Part shown: positions 1 through 5,639 of the stretch, one piece after another
Numbering within the stretch: position 1 is the stretch's first letter
Layout of the letters: each line of letters begins with the position of its first letter
NCBI GenBank assembly: GCA_944385065.1
Contig: CALWVX010000105.1
Span: 1-6,114, forward strand
Length of the DNA stretch: 6,114 nucleotides
From: an uncultured Oscillospiraceae bacterium
Lineage (GTDB): Bacteria > Bacillota > Clostridia > Oscillospirales > Oscillospiraceae
Direction: 5' to 3'
The notes under the pieces: generated by a model
Databases searched by the model: none
What the model was told of the DNA's origin: nothing
What the model saw: only the letters and a program-made list of their open reading frames with translations
Position numbers and translations under genes: made by a program

Positions 1-7
1 AAACGGA

Positions 8-37
8 GAAACGGCATAGCCGAAGCTACGCCGTTTC
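8..37 (-). terminator. Probable intrinsic terminator after argF, with UUCG tetraloop
   Basis: The arms at 8-15 (GAAACGGC) and 30-37 (GCCGTTTC) are perfect complements, and inside them 17-20 pairs with 25-28. The remaining pair, 16 with 29, is an A/C mismatch on the plus strand but a G-U wobble on the minus strand. The minus-strand RNA therefore folds into a continuous 13-bp stem closed by C-UUCG-G, an exceptionally stable tetraloop. It lies about 60 nt past the argF stop codon and is oriented with the operon. The bases after the stem read TCCGTTT and then the window ends, so a full U tract cannot be confirmed. Confidence 0.72.
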
Positions 38-99
38 CTGAAAACATTCTTATGCTGTTTTATGCGTGCCGCCCCGAGGGCGCTCCTTTTTCATCCTGT
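38..99 (-). other. argF 3' untranslated region
   Basis: This is the short region between the argF stop and the terminator stem. It holds one weak stem-loop, CGCCC at 70-74 pairing with GGGCG at 78-82 around a 3-nt loop. No convincing gene is present. On the minus strand an AAGGAG string occurs, but no start codon lies at a suitable distance from it. Confidence 0.5.
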
Positions 100-1023
100 T
101 TACACATCCTGATCCCGCATCAGCAGGTACATGACCGCTTTCTGGGCGTGGAGACGGTTCTCCGCCTCGTCAAAGATCTCGTCGGCGTGGGCCTCAAACA
201 CCTCCGCCGTGATCTCCTCGCCCCGGTGGGCGGGCAGACAGTGCTGCACCATGCAGCCCGGATGGGCCAGAGCCAGAAGCTCGTCGTTCACCTGATAGCC
301 GGCAAAGACCTTCTTCCGCACGGCCCGCTCCTCCTCCTGTCCCATGGAGGCCCACACGTCGGTCAGCACCACGTCGGCGTCCACCGCGGCCTCCTGGGGC
401 GTACGGACCAGGGAGAACCGGTGGGCGGGATTGCTCCTGGCAAACTCCAGCACCCGGGGATCGGGATCATACCCTTCGGGACAGGCCACCGACACCTCCA
501 TTCCGGTCTTCAGTCCGCCCACAATCAGCGAGTTGGCCATGTTGTTTCCGTCCCCGATGTAGCACATCTTCAGCCCCTCCAGGGCCGCCTTGTGCTCCCG
601 GATGGTGAGCAGATCGGCCAGCACCTGACAGGGATGACAGAAATCGGTCAGGCCGTTGATCACCGGAATATCCGTGTTGCGGGCCAGCTCCTCCACTTCC
701 TCCTGGCCGAAGGTGCGGATCATGATTCCGTCGCAGTAGCGGTTGAGCACCCGGGCCGTATCGCTCACCGGCTCACCCCGGCCGATCTGACTCTCTTTTC
801 CAGACAGGAACAGCGCGTGCCCGCCCAGCTGGAACATGCCCGCCTCGAAGGAGACCCGGGTGCGGGTGGAGTTCTTTTCAAAGATCATGGCCAGGGTTTT
901 CCCCTTGAGATAGTCGGTGTGGATATGGTGCTTCTGCTCATATTTCAGCTGGTCCGCCGTGTTCAGGATCAGGGTGATGTCCTCCGGCGTCAGGTCCAGC
1001 AGCTTTAATAAGTCCTTCTGCAT
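100..1023 (-). CDS. argF: Ornithine carbamoyltransferase
   Basis: The enzyme transfers the carbamoyl group of carbamoyl phosphate to ornithine, giving citrulline, in the cytoplasm. The 307-residue protein has the normal family length. Visible motifs are the carbamoyl-phosphate loop STRTR at 52-56, HPCQ at 130-133, the DVWASMG ornithine-closing loop at about 222-228, and HCLPAHRG at 261-268 with its catalytic Cys. The SMG and HCLP pair marks it as an ornithine enzyme rather than an aspartate carbamoyltransferase. The ATG is preceded by GGAGGG at 8 nt spacing. It is the last gene of the operon, 106 bp after argD across an inverted repeat, and a stem-loop follows it. A catabolic ArcB role is possible by family alone, but the biosynthetic neighbours argue for ArgF. 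Confidence 0.97.
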   Translation of the reverse strand: MQKDLLKLLDLTPEDITLILNTADQLKYEQKHHIHTDYLKGKTLAMIFEKNSTRTRVSFEAGMFQLGGHALFLSGKESQIGRGEPVSDTARVLNRYCDGIMIRTFGQEEVEELARNTDIPVINGLTDFCHPCQVLADLLTIREHKAALEGLKMCYIGDGNNMANSLIVGGLKTGMEVSVACPEGYDPDPRVLEFARSNPAHRFSLVRTPQEAAVDADVVLTDVWASMGQEEERAVRKKVFAGYQVNDELLALAHPGCMVQHCLPAHRGEEITAEVFEAHADEIFDEAENRLHAQKAVMYLLMRDQDV

Positions 1024-1031
1024 ACTTCAAA

Positions 1032-1037
1032 CCCTCC
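1032..1037 (-). promoter_or_regulatory. argF ribosome binding site
   Basis: GGAGGG on the minus strand lies 8 nt before the argF ATG, a near-ideal Shine-Dalgarno. It shows that argF is translated independently of argD and supports the chosen start. Confidence 0.8.
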
Positions 1038-1042
1038 AAATC

Positions 1043-1127
1043 AGAGTGAAGAGTTGAGAGTGGGGAGTGGAAATGCCTCTTCTCTCCCGCTTCCAATCTT
1101 CACTCTTCACTTTTCACTCTTCACTCT
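1043..1127. repeat. Inverted heptanucleotide repeat between argD and argF
   Basis: The right arm (1098-1125) is four tandem heptamers on the plus strand: CTTCACT, CTTCACT, TTTCACT, CTTCACT. The left arm (1045-1072) is four degenerate heptamers in the opposite orientation: AGTGAAG, AGTTGAG, AGTGGGG, AGTGGAA. The outermost 12 bp (1043-1054 and 1116-1127) are perfect complements. About 25 nt, including a pyrimidine-rich stretch, separates the arms. As plus-strand RNA 26 of the 28 heptad positions can pair if G-U is allowed; as minus-strand RNA only 21 can. It fills most of the argD-argF spacer and ends 3 bp from the argD stop codon. It is probably a dispersed intergenic repeat or miniature element. 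No U tract makes it an obvious terminator. Confidence 0.75.
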
Positions 1128-1129
1128 CG

Positions 1130-2308
1130 TCAGGAAAGCGTCGCTTTCAGGATGGCCAGCCCCTTGTCCATCTCCTCCCGGGTGATCACCAGAGGGGGCA
1201 GGAAGCGCAGGTCGGGACCGGCGGTGAGCACCAGCAGCCCGCGGCTGACCAAAGCGGCCGCCAGCTCCTGATTGGTCCGCTCCCCTCTGACCTCCGCGCC
1301 GATCATCAGCCCCAGCCCCCGGGTGGGGCCCAGGCAGGGCAGTTCCAGCTCCTCCAGCTTTTGGCGCAGATAGGCCCCCTTCTCCTTCACCTGATCCATC
1401 AGGTCCTGATCAATCCGGTCCAGCACATAACAGGCCGCCGCCGCCGAGATGGGGTTGCCTCCGAAGGTGCTGCCGTGGGTGCCGGGGGTGAAGACCTCCC
1501 GGCATTTCTCGCCCGCCATCACACCGCCGAAGGGCAGGCCGCCGGCGATCCCCTTGGCAAAGGAGACCGCGTCGGGCCGGATTCCATACTGCTGAAAGGC
1601 AAAGAGCGTCCCCGTCCGGCCTACGCCGGTCTGGACCTCATCCACCAGCAACAGCCAGTCCCGCTTTTGGCACAGATCGGCCACCGCCTGCACATAGGCC
1701 TCCTCCAGGGGAAGAACGCCCCCCTCCCCCTGGACCAGCTCCATCATCACGGCGCACACGTCGTGGCCGGCCACCTCCTCCAGACTGGACAGGCTGTTGG
1801 CGTCGGCATACCGGAAGCCCTCGGTGAAGGGGAAGAAATAGTTGTGGAACTTATCCTGGCCGGTGGCGGCCAGCGTGGTAACGGTGCGCCCGTGGAAGGA
1901 GTTACGCAGGGTGAGGATCGTCCCCCGCCCCTTTCCATACCGGTCAAAGGAGTATTTCCGGGCCAGCTTGATCATGGCCTCATTGGCCTCCGCGCCGGAA
2001 TTGGCAAACATCACATTGGACAGGCCCGTGCGGGTGCACAGCTTCTGCGCCGCCCTGGCGTACGGCTCGGTATAGAACAGGTTGGACACATGGGCCAGCT
2101 TGGCCGCCTGTTCCGCGACAGCCTTCTGCCAGCCCTCGTCGGCGTATCCCAGGGAACACACGCCGATGCCGGCGGTGAAGTCGATATACTCCTTCCCCTC
2201 CGTATCCCACAGGGTAGCCCCCTTCCCGTGGTCAAGCGCCACCGGGAAGCGGCCGTACGAGTGCATCACATACTGCTCGTCCAGCGTCTTGATTTCTTCA
2301 AAGGTCAT
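1130..2308 (-). CDS. argD: Acetylornithine aminotransferase
   Basis: This PLP enzyme interconverts N-acetylglutamate semialdehyde and N-acetylornithine, with glutamate as amino donor, in the cytoplasm. The 392-residue protein is a class III aminotransferase of normal length. NSGAEANE at 103-110 binds the cofactor phosphate, NSFHGRT at 136-142 contains the aromatic and His residues around the ring, ELVQGEGG begins near 190, and LVDEVQTGVGRTG near 221-233 contains the Asp that contacts the pyridine nitrogen. SFAKGIAGG places the Schiff-base Lys at 252. THGSTFGGNP follows at 277-286. The start lies 15 bp after the argB stop, with GGGAGAG upstream, so the two genes are probably translated as a pair. 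A related succinylornithine or GABA role is unlikely given the neighbours. Confidence 0.96.
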   Translation of the reverse strand: MTFEEIKTLDEQYVMHSYGRFPVALDHGKGATLWDTEGKEYIDFTAGIGVCSLGYADEGWQKAVAEQAAKLAHVSNLFYTEPYARAAQKLCTRTGLSNVMFANSGAEANEAMIKLARKYSFDRYGKGRGTILTLRNSFHGRTVTTLAATGQDKFHNYFFPFTEGFRYADANSLSSLEEVAGHDVCAVMMELVQGEGGVLPLEEAYVQAVADLCQKRDWLLLVDEVQTGVGRTGTLFAFQQYGIRPDAVSFAKGIAGGLPFGGVMAGEKCREVFTPGTHGSTFGGNPISAAAACYVLDRIDQDLMDQVKEKGAYLRQKLEELELPCLGPTRGLGLMIGAEVRGERTNQELAAALVSRGLLVLTAGPDLRFLPPLVITREEMDKGLAILKATLS

Positions 2309-2323
2309 GGCTCTCTCTCCCGA

Positions 2324-3181
2324 TTATTTTACCAGCATCGTCCCGATGCCCGCGTCTGTCAGCAGCTCCATCAGCAGGGAGTGAGACACCCGGCCGTCCA
2401 GAATGACCGCCGACTTCACCCCTGAGCGCACCGCCTCCACGCAGCAGTCCACCTTGGGGATCATGCCGCCGGAGATGACCCCCTCCCGCACCAGGGCGGG
2501 AACGGAGGACAGCTGCAGTTCGGGGATCAGAGTAGACTCGTCCTCCGGATTCCGGAGCAGCCCCCGCACGTCGGTGAGCAGAATCAGCTTCTCCGCCCCC
2601 AGCGCCACAGCCAGCTTGGCGGCGGCGGTGTCGGCGTTCACATTATAGGTCACCGCCGCGTCAACCCCCTGGGCCACGGTGGACACCACCGGAATATAGC
2701 CTCCTCCCAGCGCGTCCGTCACCGGGCGGGGATCCACCTGGCATACCTCGCCCACCAGGCCGTACTTCTCATTCAGCAGCTTGGCCTGGAACATGGCCCC
2801 GTCCAGGCCGCACAGGCCCAGCGCCCGGCCGCCCAGCCTGTTCAGGGTGGCCACAAGGTCTTTGTTCACCTGGCCGCACAGCACCTGCTGGACCACCTCC
2901 ATGGTCTCCTGATCGGTGTAGCGCAGGCCGTCCACAAACATGGGCTCCTTACCGATCCGCTCCAGCATCTGATTGATCTCAGGGCCGCCTCCGTGAACCA
3001 CTACCACCCGAATTCCCACCAGGGACAGCAGCACGATGTCGGAGATGACCGCCTTTCGGAGCTCCTGGGAGATCATGGCGTTCCCGCCGTATTTGACCAC
3101 AATGGTCTTGCCGTAAAATTTCTGAATATAAGGCAGCGCCTCCGCCAGAACCTGGGCGCGCTCCTGCTCATTGAAAGGCAT
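2324..3181 (-). CDS. argB: Acetylglutamate kinase, arginine-sensitive type
   Basis: It phosphorylates N-acetylglutamate with ATP. The chosen ATG at 3181 gives 285 residues and has AGGAGG exactly 8 nt upstream. An in-frame ATG at 3232 would add 17 residues but has no ribosome binding site and would run through a stem-loop. Amino-acid kinase motifs are VVKYGGNAM at 28-36 with the phosphate-binding Lys30, VVHGGGP at 61-67, RYTD near 87, VNAD at 181-184, LLTDVRG near 201-207 and GGMIPK at 238-243 with a nucleotide-binding Lys. The N-terminal helix leading into ALPYIQKFYGKT matches the hexameric arginine-inhibited class (for example Thermotoga), in which this helix interlinks dimers. Feedback inhibition at ArgB is expected when ArgJ recycles acetyl groups, so this is the likely control point of flux. 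That regulation is inferred from family. Confidence 0.96.
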   Translation of the reverse strand: MPFNEQERAQVLAEALPYIQKFYGKTIVVKYGGNAMISQELRKAVISDIVLLSLVGIRVVVVHGGGPEINQMLERIGKEPMFVDGLRYTDQETMEVVQQVLCGQVNKDLVATLNRLGGRALGLCGLDGAMFQAKLLNEKYGLVGEVCQVDPRPVTDALGGGYIPVVSTVAQGVDAAVTYNVNADTAAAKLAVALGAEKLILLTDVRGLLRNPEDESTLIPELQLSSVPALVREGVISGGMIPKVDCCVEAVRSGVKSAVILDGRVSHSLLMELLTDAGIGTMLVK

Positions 3182-3189
3182 GGTGTTCT

Positions 3190-3195
3190 CCTCCT
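3190..3195 (-). promoter_or_regulatory. argB ribosome binding site that fixes the start
   Basis: A perfect AGGAGG on the minus strand lies 8 nt before the ATG at 3181. It decides against the longer reading frame starting at 3232. Confidence 0.88.
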
Positions 3196-3210
3196 GCTCT
3201 CTGATTTTCT

Positions 3211-3227
3211 CTTCGCCGAAGGCGAAG
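3211..3227 (-). repeat. Stem-loop just upstream of argB ribosome binding site
   Basis: CTTCGCC at 3211-3217 and GGCGAAG at 3221-3227 form a perfect 7-bp stem with a 3-nt loop. On the minus-strand RNA it ends 15 nt before the AGGAGG of argB, so it could influence initiation there. Its arms also match the arms of the 3247-3263 stem, allowing alternative pairings. Confidence 0.65.
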
Positions 3228-3246
3228 TCCATTCAAACTGTCCAAA

Positions 3247-3263
3247 GGCGAATTCATTTCGCC
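3247..3263 (-). repeat. GGCGAA/TTCGCC stem-loop
   Basis: GGCGAA at 3247-3252 pairs with TTCGCC at 3258-3263 around a 5-nt loop. The stretch 3242-3252 repeats 3216-3226 with one mismatch, so this hairpin shares arm sequence with its neighbour. Confidence 0.55.
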
Positions 3264-3279
3264 GCAGGACACCACGACC

Positions 3280-3298
3280 CGCGGCCGCTGCGGCCGCG
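3280..3298. repeat. GC-only palindrome with two NotI words
   Basis: CGCGGCCGC at 3280-3288 and GCGGCCGCG at 3290-3298 are perfect complements around a single T at 3289. The same bases also read as a direct repeat of GCGGCCGC, itself a palindrome, at 3281-3288 and 3290-3297. In RNA the innermost bases would have to open to form a loop. Confidence 0.7.
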
Positions 3299-3300
3299 AC

Positions 3301-3320
3301 CGCCTTTGCGGGCAAAGGCG
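3301..3320. repeat. CGCCTTTG stem-loop
   Basis: CGCCTTTG at 3301-3308 pairs perfectly with CAAAGGCG at 3313-3320 around the tetranucleotide CGGG. The same CAAAGGCG word occurs again at 3243-3250, so 3301-3308 has two possible partners. Confidence 0.7.
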
Positions 3321-3331
3321 AGGGGGGGTAT

Positions 3332-3361
3332 CAAAATCGGTTTCCTTGGGAACCGATTTTG
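3332..3361. repeat. AT-rich 14-bp stem-loop
   Basis: CAAAATCGGTT at 3332-3342 pairs with AACCGATTTTG at 3351-3361, and the stem continues inward to a total of 14 positions. One inner pair (3343 with 3350) is a wobble on the plus strand and an A/C mismatch on the minus strand. It is the second of two hairpins after argJ. The T run lies within the stem, so it does not look like a standard terminator. Confidence 0.7.
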
Positions 3362-3364
3362 TAT

Positions 3365-3388
3365 CCAGGGGGAAGGTTTCCCCCCTGG
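3365..3388. repeat. Stem-loop immediately after argJ stop
   Basis: CCAGGGGGAA at 3365-3374 pairs with TTCCCCCCTGG at 3378-3388, with one bulged C because the arms carry five G and six C. It begins 3 nt beyond the argJ stop codon on the minus strand and lies 3 nt from the next hairpin. It may protect the 3' end of the upstream message or slow transcription. Confidence 0.65.
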
Positions 3389-3391
3389 AAA

Positions 3392-4618
3392 TCAAGTTCT
3401 GTAGTCCCCGTTGATCTTCACATAGTCATAGGTCAGGTCGCAGCCCCAGCACTCCGCCGCGTCCTCGCCCTCGTGAAGGTTGACCGCGATGACCACCTCG
3501 GGCTGAGACAGGATTTCCTTGGCCTGATCCTCGTCAAACTCCAGTCCGTCCCCCTGGCGGCACACCAGGATTTCCCCCGCCTGAGAGCGGAAGGCCACGT
3601 CCACATGCTCCGGGCGGAAGGGCGCCTTGGAGTAGCCCATGGCGCACAGCACCCGGCCCCAGTTGGCGTCCGCTCCGAACATGGCCGCCTTTACCAGAGA
3701 GGAGCCCACCACCGCCTTGGCCAGGCGCTCGGCGCTCTCCTCGCTGCGGGCACCCTCCACCCGACAGGTGACCAGACGGCTGGCCCCCTCGCCGTCGCCG
3801 GCGATGGCCCGGGCCAGCGCGCGGCACACATGCTCCAGCGCCTCCTTGAAAAAGGCATAGCCGTCGTCTTTCCACTCGATCAGCTGGTTGCCCGCCATGC
3901 CGTTGGCCAGCACCACGCACATGTCGTTGGTGGAGGTGTCTCCGTCCACCGTCACCCGGTTGAAGGTCCGGGCCACCACCTCATGCAGGGCTTCCGACAG
4001 CATGTCGCTGGTAATGGCGCAGTCGGTGGTGACAAAGGCCAGCATGGTGCCCATATTGGGGTGAATCATGCCGGACCCCTTGGCAATGGCGCCGATCCTC
4101 ACCTCCCGGCCGCCCAGATCGAAGGCGACGGAAATCTCCTTTTTCCGGGTATCGGTGGTCATGATGGCGGTGGCCGCGGCGTCAGAGCCGTCGGCGTTCA
4201 GGGCGGCGGCCGCCTGCGGCATGCCGGCCTGAATGGCGGCGATGTTCAGGGTCTGGCCGATGACCCCTGTGGAGGCCACCACAAAATCCTCCGGCTCCCG
4301 GCCGGTGGCCCGGGCCGCGGCGGCGCACATGGCCTGGGCATTCTCATGGCTCATGGGGCAGCAGGCGTTGGCGTTGCCGCTGTTGGCCACCACGCCCCAG
4401 GCCACGCCGTTCTCCAGGTGGTCCATGGTCACATAGATGGGGGCCGCTTTCACCCGGTTCAGGGTATAGGTGGCGGCGGCGGTACATTCCTTCTCCGACA
4501 GAATCAGAGCCAGGTCATTTTTCTCCGGGTTTCCCCCCGCTTTGACGCCGCAGTGGACGCCCGAGGCGGTGAACCCCTTGGCGGCGCATACGCCGCCGGG
4601 AATTTCATTCCACATCAT
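3392..4618 (-). CDS. argJ: Bifunctional ornithine acetyltransferase / N-acetylglutamate synthase
   Basis: ArgJ moves the acetyl group from N-acetylornithine to glutamate, releasing ornithine for ArgF and regenerating N-acetylglutamate for ArgB. Many bacterial forms also use acetyl-CoA, and the absence of argA here fits that, but the sequence alone does not prove it. The 408-residue protein has STGVIG at 116-121 (oxyanion region), KGSGMIHPNM at 180-189, the self-cleavage Thr191 that becomes the N-terminal nucleophile of the beta chain, DGDTSTND near 225-232, KAAMFGADANWGR at 310-322 and a C-terminal YVKINGDYRT. The residue before Thr191 is Gly, where Ala is usual. Two ATGs stand in tandem (4618 and 4615). 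The GAGGG site is 4 nt from the first and 7 nt from the second, so the protein may start at the second. Confidence 0.96.
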   Translation of the reverse strand: MMWNEIPGGVCAAKGFTASGVHCGVKAGGNPEKNDLALILSEKECTAAATYTLNRVKAAPIYVTMDHLENGVAWGVVANSGNANACCPMSHENAQAMCAAAARATGREPEDFVVASTGVIGQTLNIAAIQAGMPQAAAALNADGSDAAATAIMTTDTRKKEISVAFDLGGREVRIGAIAKGSGMIHPNMGTMLAFVTTDCAITSDMLSEALHEVVARTFNRVTVDGDTSTNDMCVVLANGMAGNQLIEWKDDGYAFFKEALEHVCRALARAIAGDGEGASRLVTCRVEGARSEESAERLAKAVVGSSLVKAAMFGADANWGRVLCAMGYSKAPFRPEHVDVAFRSQAGEILVCRQGDGLEFDEDQAKEILSQPEVVIAVNLHEGEDAAECWGCDLTYDYVKINGDYRT

Positions 4619-4651
4619 GTTTCCCTCACTTTACTGACGTTCCCGTTTTGG

Positions 4652-4683
4652 TTTGTCCCCGCCCCGCAGGGGGCGGGGACAAA
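4652..4683. repeat. Perfect 14-bp stem-loop between argC and argJ
   Basis: TTTGTCCCCGCCCC at 4652-4665 is the exact reverse complement of 4670-4683, with a GCAG loop. It occupies the middle of the 79-bp spacer between argC and argJ. On the minus strand the stem is followed by CCAAAACGGG, and on the plus strand by TCAAACC, so neither side has the U tract of an intrinsic terminator. A role as an mRNA-stabilising or processing hairpin, or as a REP-type repeat, is inferred. Confidence 0.8.
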
Positions 4684-4697
4684 TCAAACCATTCACT

Positions 4698-5639
4698 TTA
4701 TTGATTCAGGCCCTCCGTCTCGGAAAAGCCCAGCATCAGATTCATGTTCTGCACGGCCGCCCCCGAGGCGCCCTTGCCCAGATTATCAAACTGGGCGCTG
4801 AGCAGCGTCTGTTCCCCGCTGCCGGAGACGGTGATCTTCAGCGTGTCCTTTCCGGCCAGCTGACTGGTGTACAGACGCGGGCCGTCCCCCCCGAAGGGGG
4901 CCACATGGACCAGTGCCTGATCCTGATAGTAGTCGGCCAGCAGATCCCGAATATCCTCCGCGCCGGGAGTCCCGGGCAGCAGGCGGTTGTGCAGCATCAC
5001 GCAGGTGGTCATGCCCTGGGGTATGTCTCCCAGCACGGGCAGGAAATTGGGAGGGGCCGCCAGTCCGGCCACCGCCTGCATCTCAGGCAGGTGCTTGTGC
5101 TGAAGGCCGATGGCATAGGGGGCCGGGGCGTCCAGAAGCGGGTCCCGGCCGGGGTCCTCATACTCCGCGATCATCTTCTTGCCGCCGCCGGAATAGCCGG
5201 TCAGGGAGTAGCAGGCCAGCGGATAGTCCCGGGGCAGAATGCCCAGACCGACCAGCGGAGCCACCGTGGACAAAAAGCCGGTGGCATGGCAGCCGGGATT
5301 GGCCACCCGGTCGGCAAATTTGATGCGCTGCCGCTGTCCGGGCAGCAGCTCCGCAAAGCCGTATACCCAGCCCTCCGCCGTGCGGTGGGCGGTGGAGGCG
5401 TCAATCACCCGCGTCCGGGAATTTTCAATCAGGGACACCGCCTCCCGTGCGGCGGCGTCCGGCAGGCACAGAAACACCAGATCGGCGGCGTTGAGAAACT
5501 TTCTCCGCTCCTCCACGTCCTTGCGCTTGTCCTCGTCAATCAGCAGCAGCTCGATGTCCTGCCGCCCGGCCAGCCGGTCATAAATCTGCAGGCCGGTGGT
5601 GCCCTCTTTGCCGTCAATATATACCTTTGGTCTGCTCAT
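4698..5639 (-). CDS. argC: N-acetyl-gamma-glutamyl-phosphate reductase, short (type 2) form
   Basis: The enzyme reduces N-acetylglutamyl phosphate to the semialdehyde with NADPH. At 313 residues it is shorter than the roughly 345-residue common form. The opening KVYIDGKEGTTGLQI, with the nucleotide loop Gly10-Gly13-Gly16, and the compact Rossmann region resemble the second ArgC family (the 'argC_other' type). The catalytic Cys is residue 117 in ANPGCHATG, and HKHLPEM at 181-187 supplies the likely catalytic His. TGYSGGGKK at 147-155 and the C-terminal GAAVQNMNLMLG are also typical. Its ATG overlaps the argH stop in an ATGA arrangement, so translation is probably coupled to argH. A weak GGAAGAG lies 5 nt upstream. 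The type assignment comes from recall of family features. Confidence 0.94.
   Translation of the reverse strand: MSRPKVYIDGKEGTTGLQIYDRLAGRQDIELLLIDEDKRKDVEERRKFLNAADLVFLCLPDAAAREAVSLIENSRTRVIDASTAHRTAEGWVYGFAELLPGQRQRIKFADRVANPGCHATGFLSTVAPLVGLGILPRDYPLACYSLTGYSGGGKKMIAEYEDPGRDPLLDAPAPYAIGLQHKHLPEMQAVAGLAAPPNFLPVLGDIPQGMTTCVMLHNRLLPGTPGAEDIRDLLADYYQDQALVHVAPFGGDGPRLYTSQLAGKDTLKITVSGSGEQTLLSAQFDNLGKGASGAAVQNMNLMLGFSETEGLNQ

Larger units (their letters stand above)
3182..3391 (-). other. Stem-loop-rich spacer between argJ and argB
   Basis: This 210-bp gap holds no gene. It contains six consecutive stem-loops, listed separately, plus a run of seven G at 3322-3328. I see no convincing -35/-10 pair on the minus strand before argB, so argB is probably read from upstream. 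The density of palindromes and the reuse of the same short words (AAAGGCGA, GGCGAA, TTCGCC) suggest either a composite of REP-like dispersed repeats or a regulated leader. No stem is followed by a U tract on the minus strand. Confidence 0.7.

Noticed and set aside
50..94. 14-codon minus-strand mini-ORF after argF
   Set aside because: It starts 6 nt after the argF stop and has no ribosome binding site of its own. The Lys/Arg/Gly-rich peptide resembles nothing known to me, so it is most likely chance.
52..1008. Long plus-strand reading frame opposite argF
   Set aside because: It is antisense to a clear ornithine carbamoyltransferase, and its translation is low-complexity (His, Gly, Leu-rich) with no recognisable domain. 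GC-rich codon use keeps the opposite frame open.
1067..2425. 452-codon plus-strand frame opposite argD
   Set aside because: Same antisense effect. It spans the argD-argF spacer, all of argD and the argB end, and shows no family motif.
3182..3232. 17-residue N-terminal extension of ArgB from the ATG at 3232
   Set aside because: No ribosome binding site precedes it and it would translate through a stem-loop, whereas the ATG at 3181 has an ideal AGGAGG and matches the family N-terminus.
3231..3256. Possible ArgR operator half-sites (two ATTCA words upstream of argB)
   Set aside because: The words are direct repeats rather than the inverted TGAAT...ATTCA arrangement of an ARG box, and they are internal to the operon. 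The real operator would more likely lie before the first gene, outside the window.
3182..3391. CRISPR-like or tRNA/ncRNA gene in the argJ-argB spacer
   Set aside because: The repeats are short, unevenly spaced inverted words without equal spacers, and no tRNA cloverleaf can be drawn.
2993..4801. 602-codon plus-strand frame opposite argJ and two spacers
   Set aside because: The length is striking, but it crosses the hairpin spacers and the argB and argC ends, is rich in Gly, His and Ala, and mirrors the argJ codons. No domain is seen.
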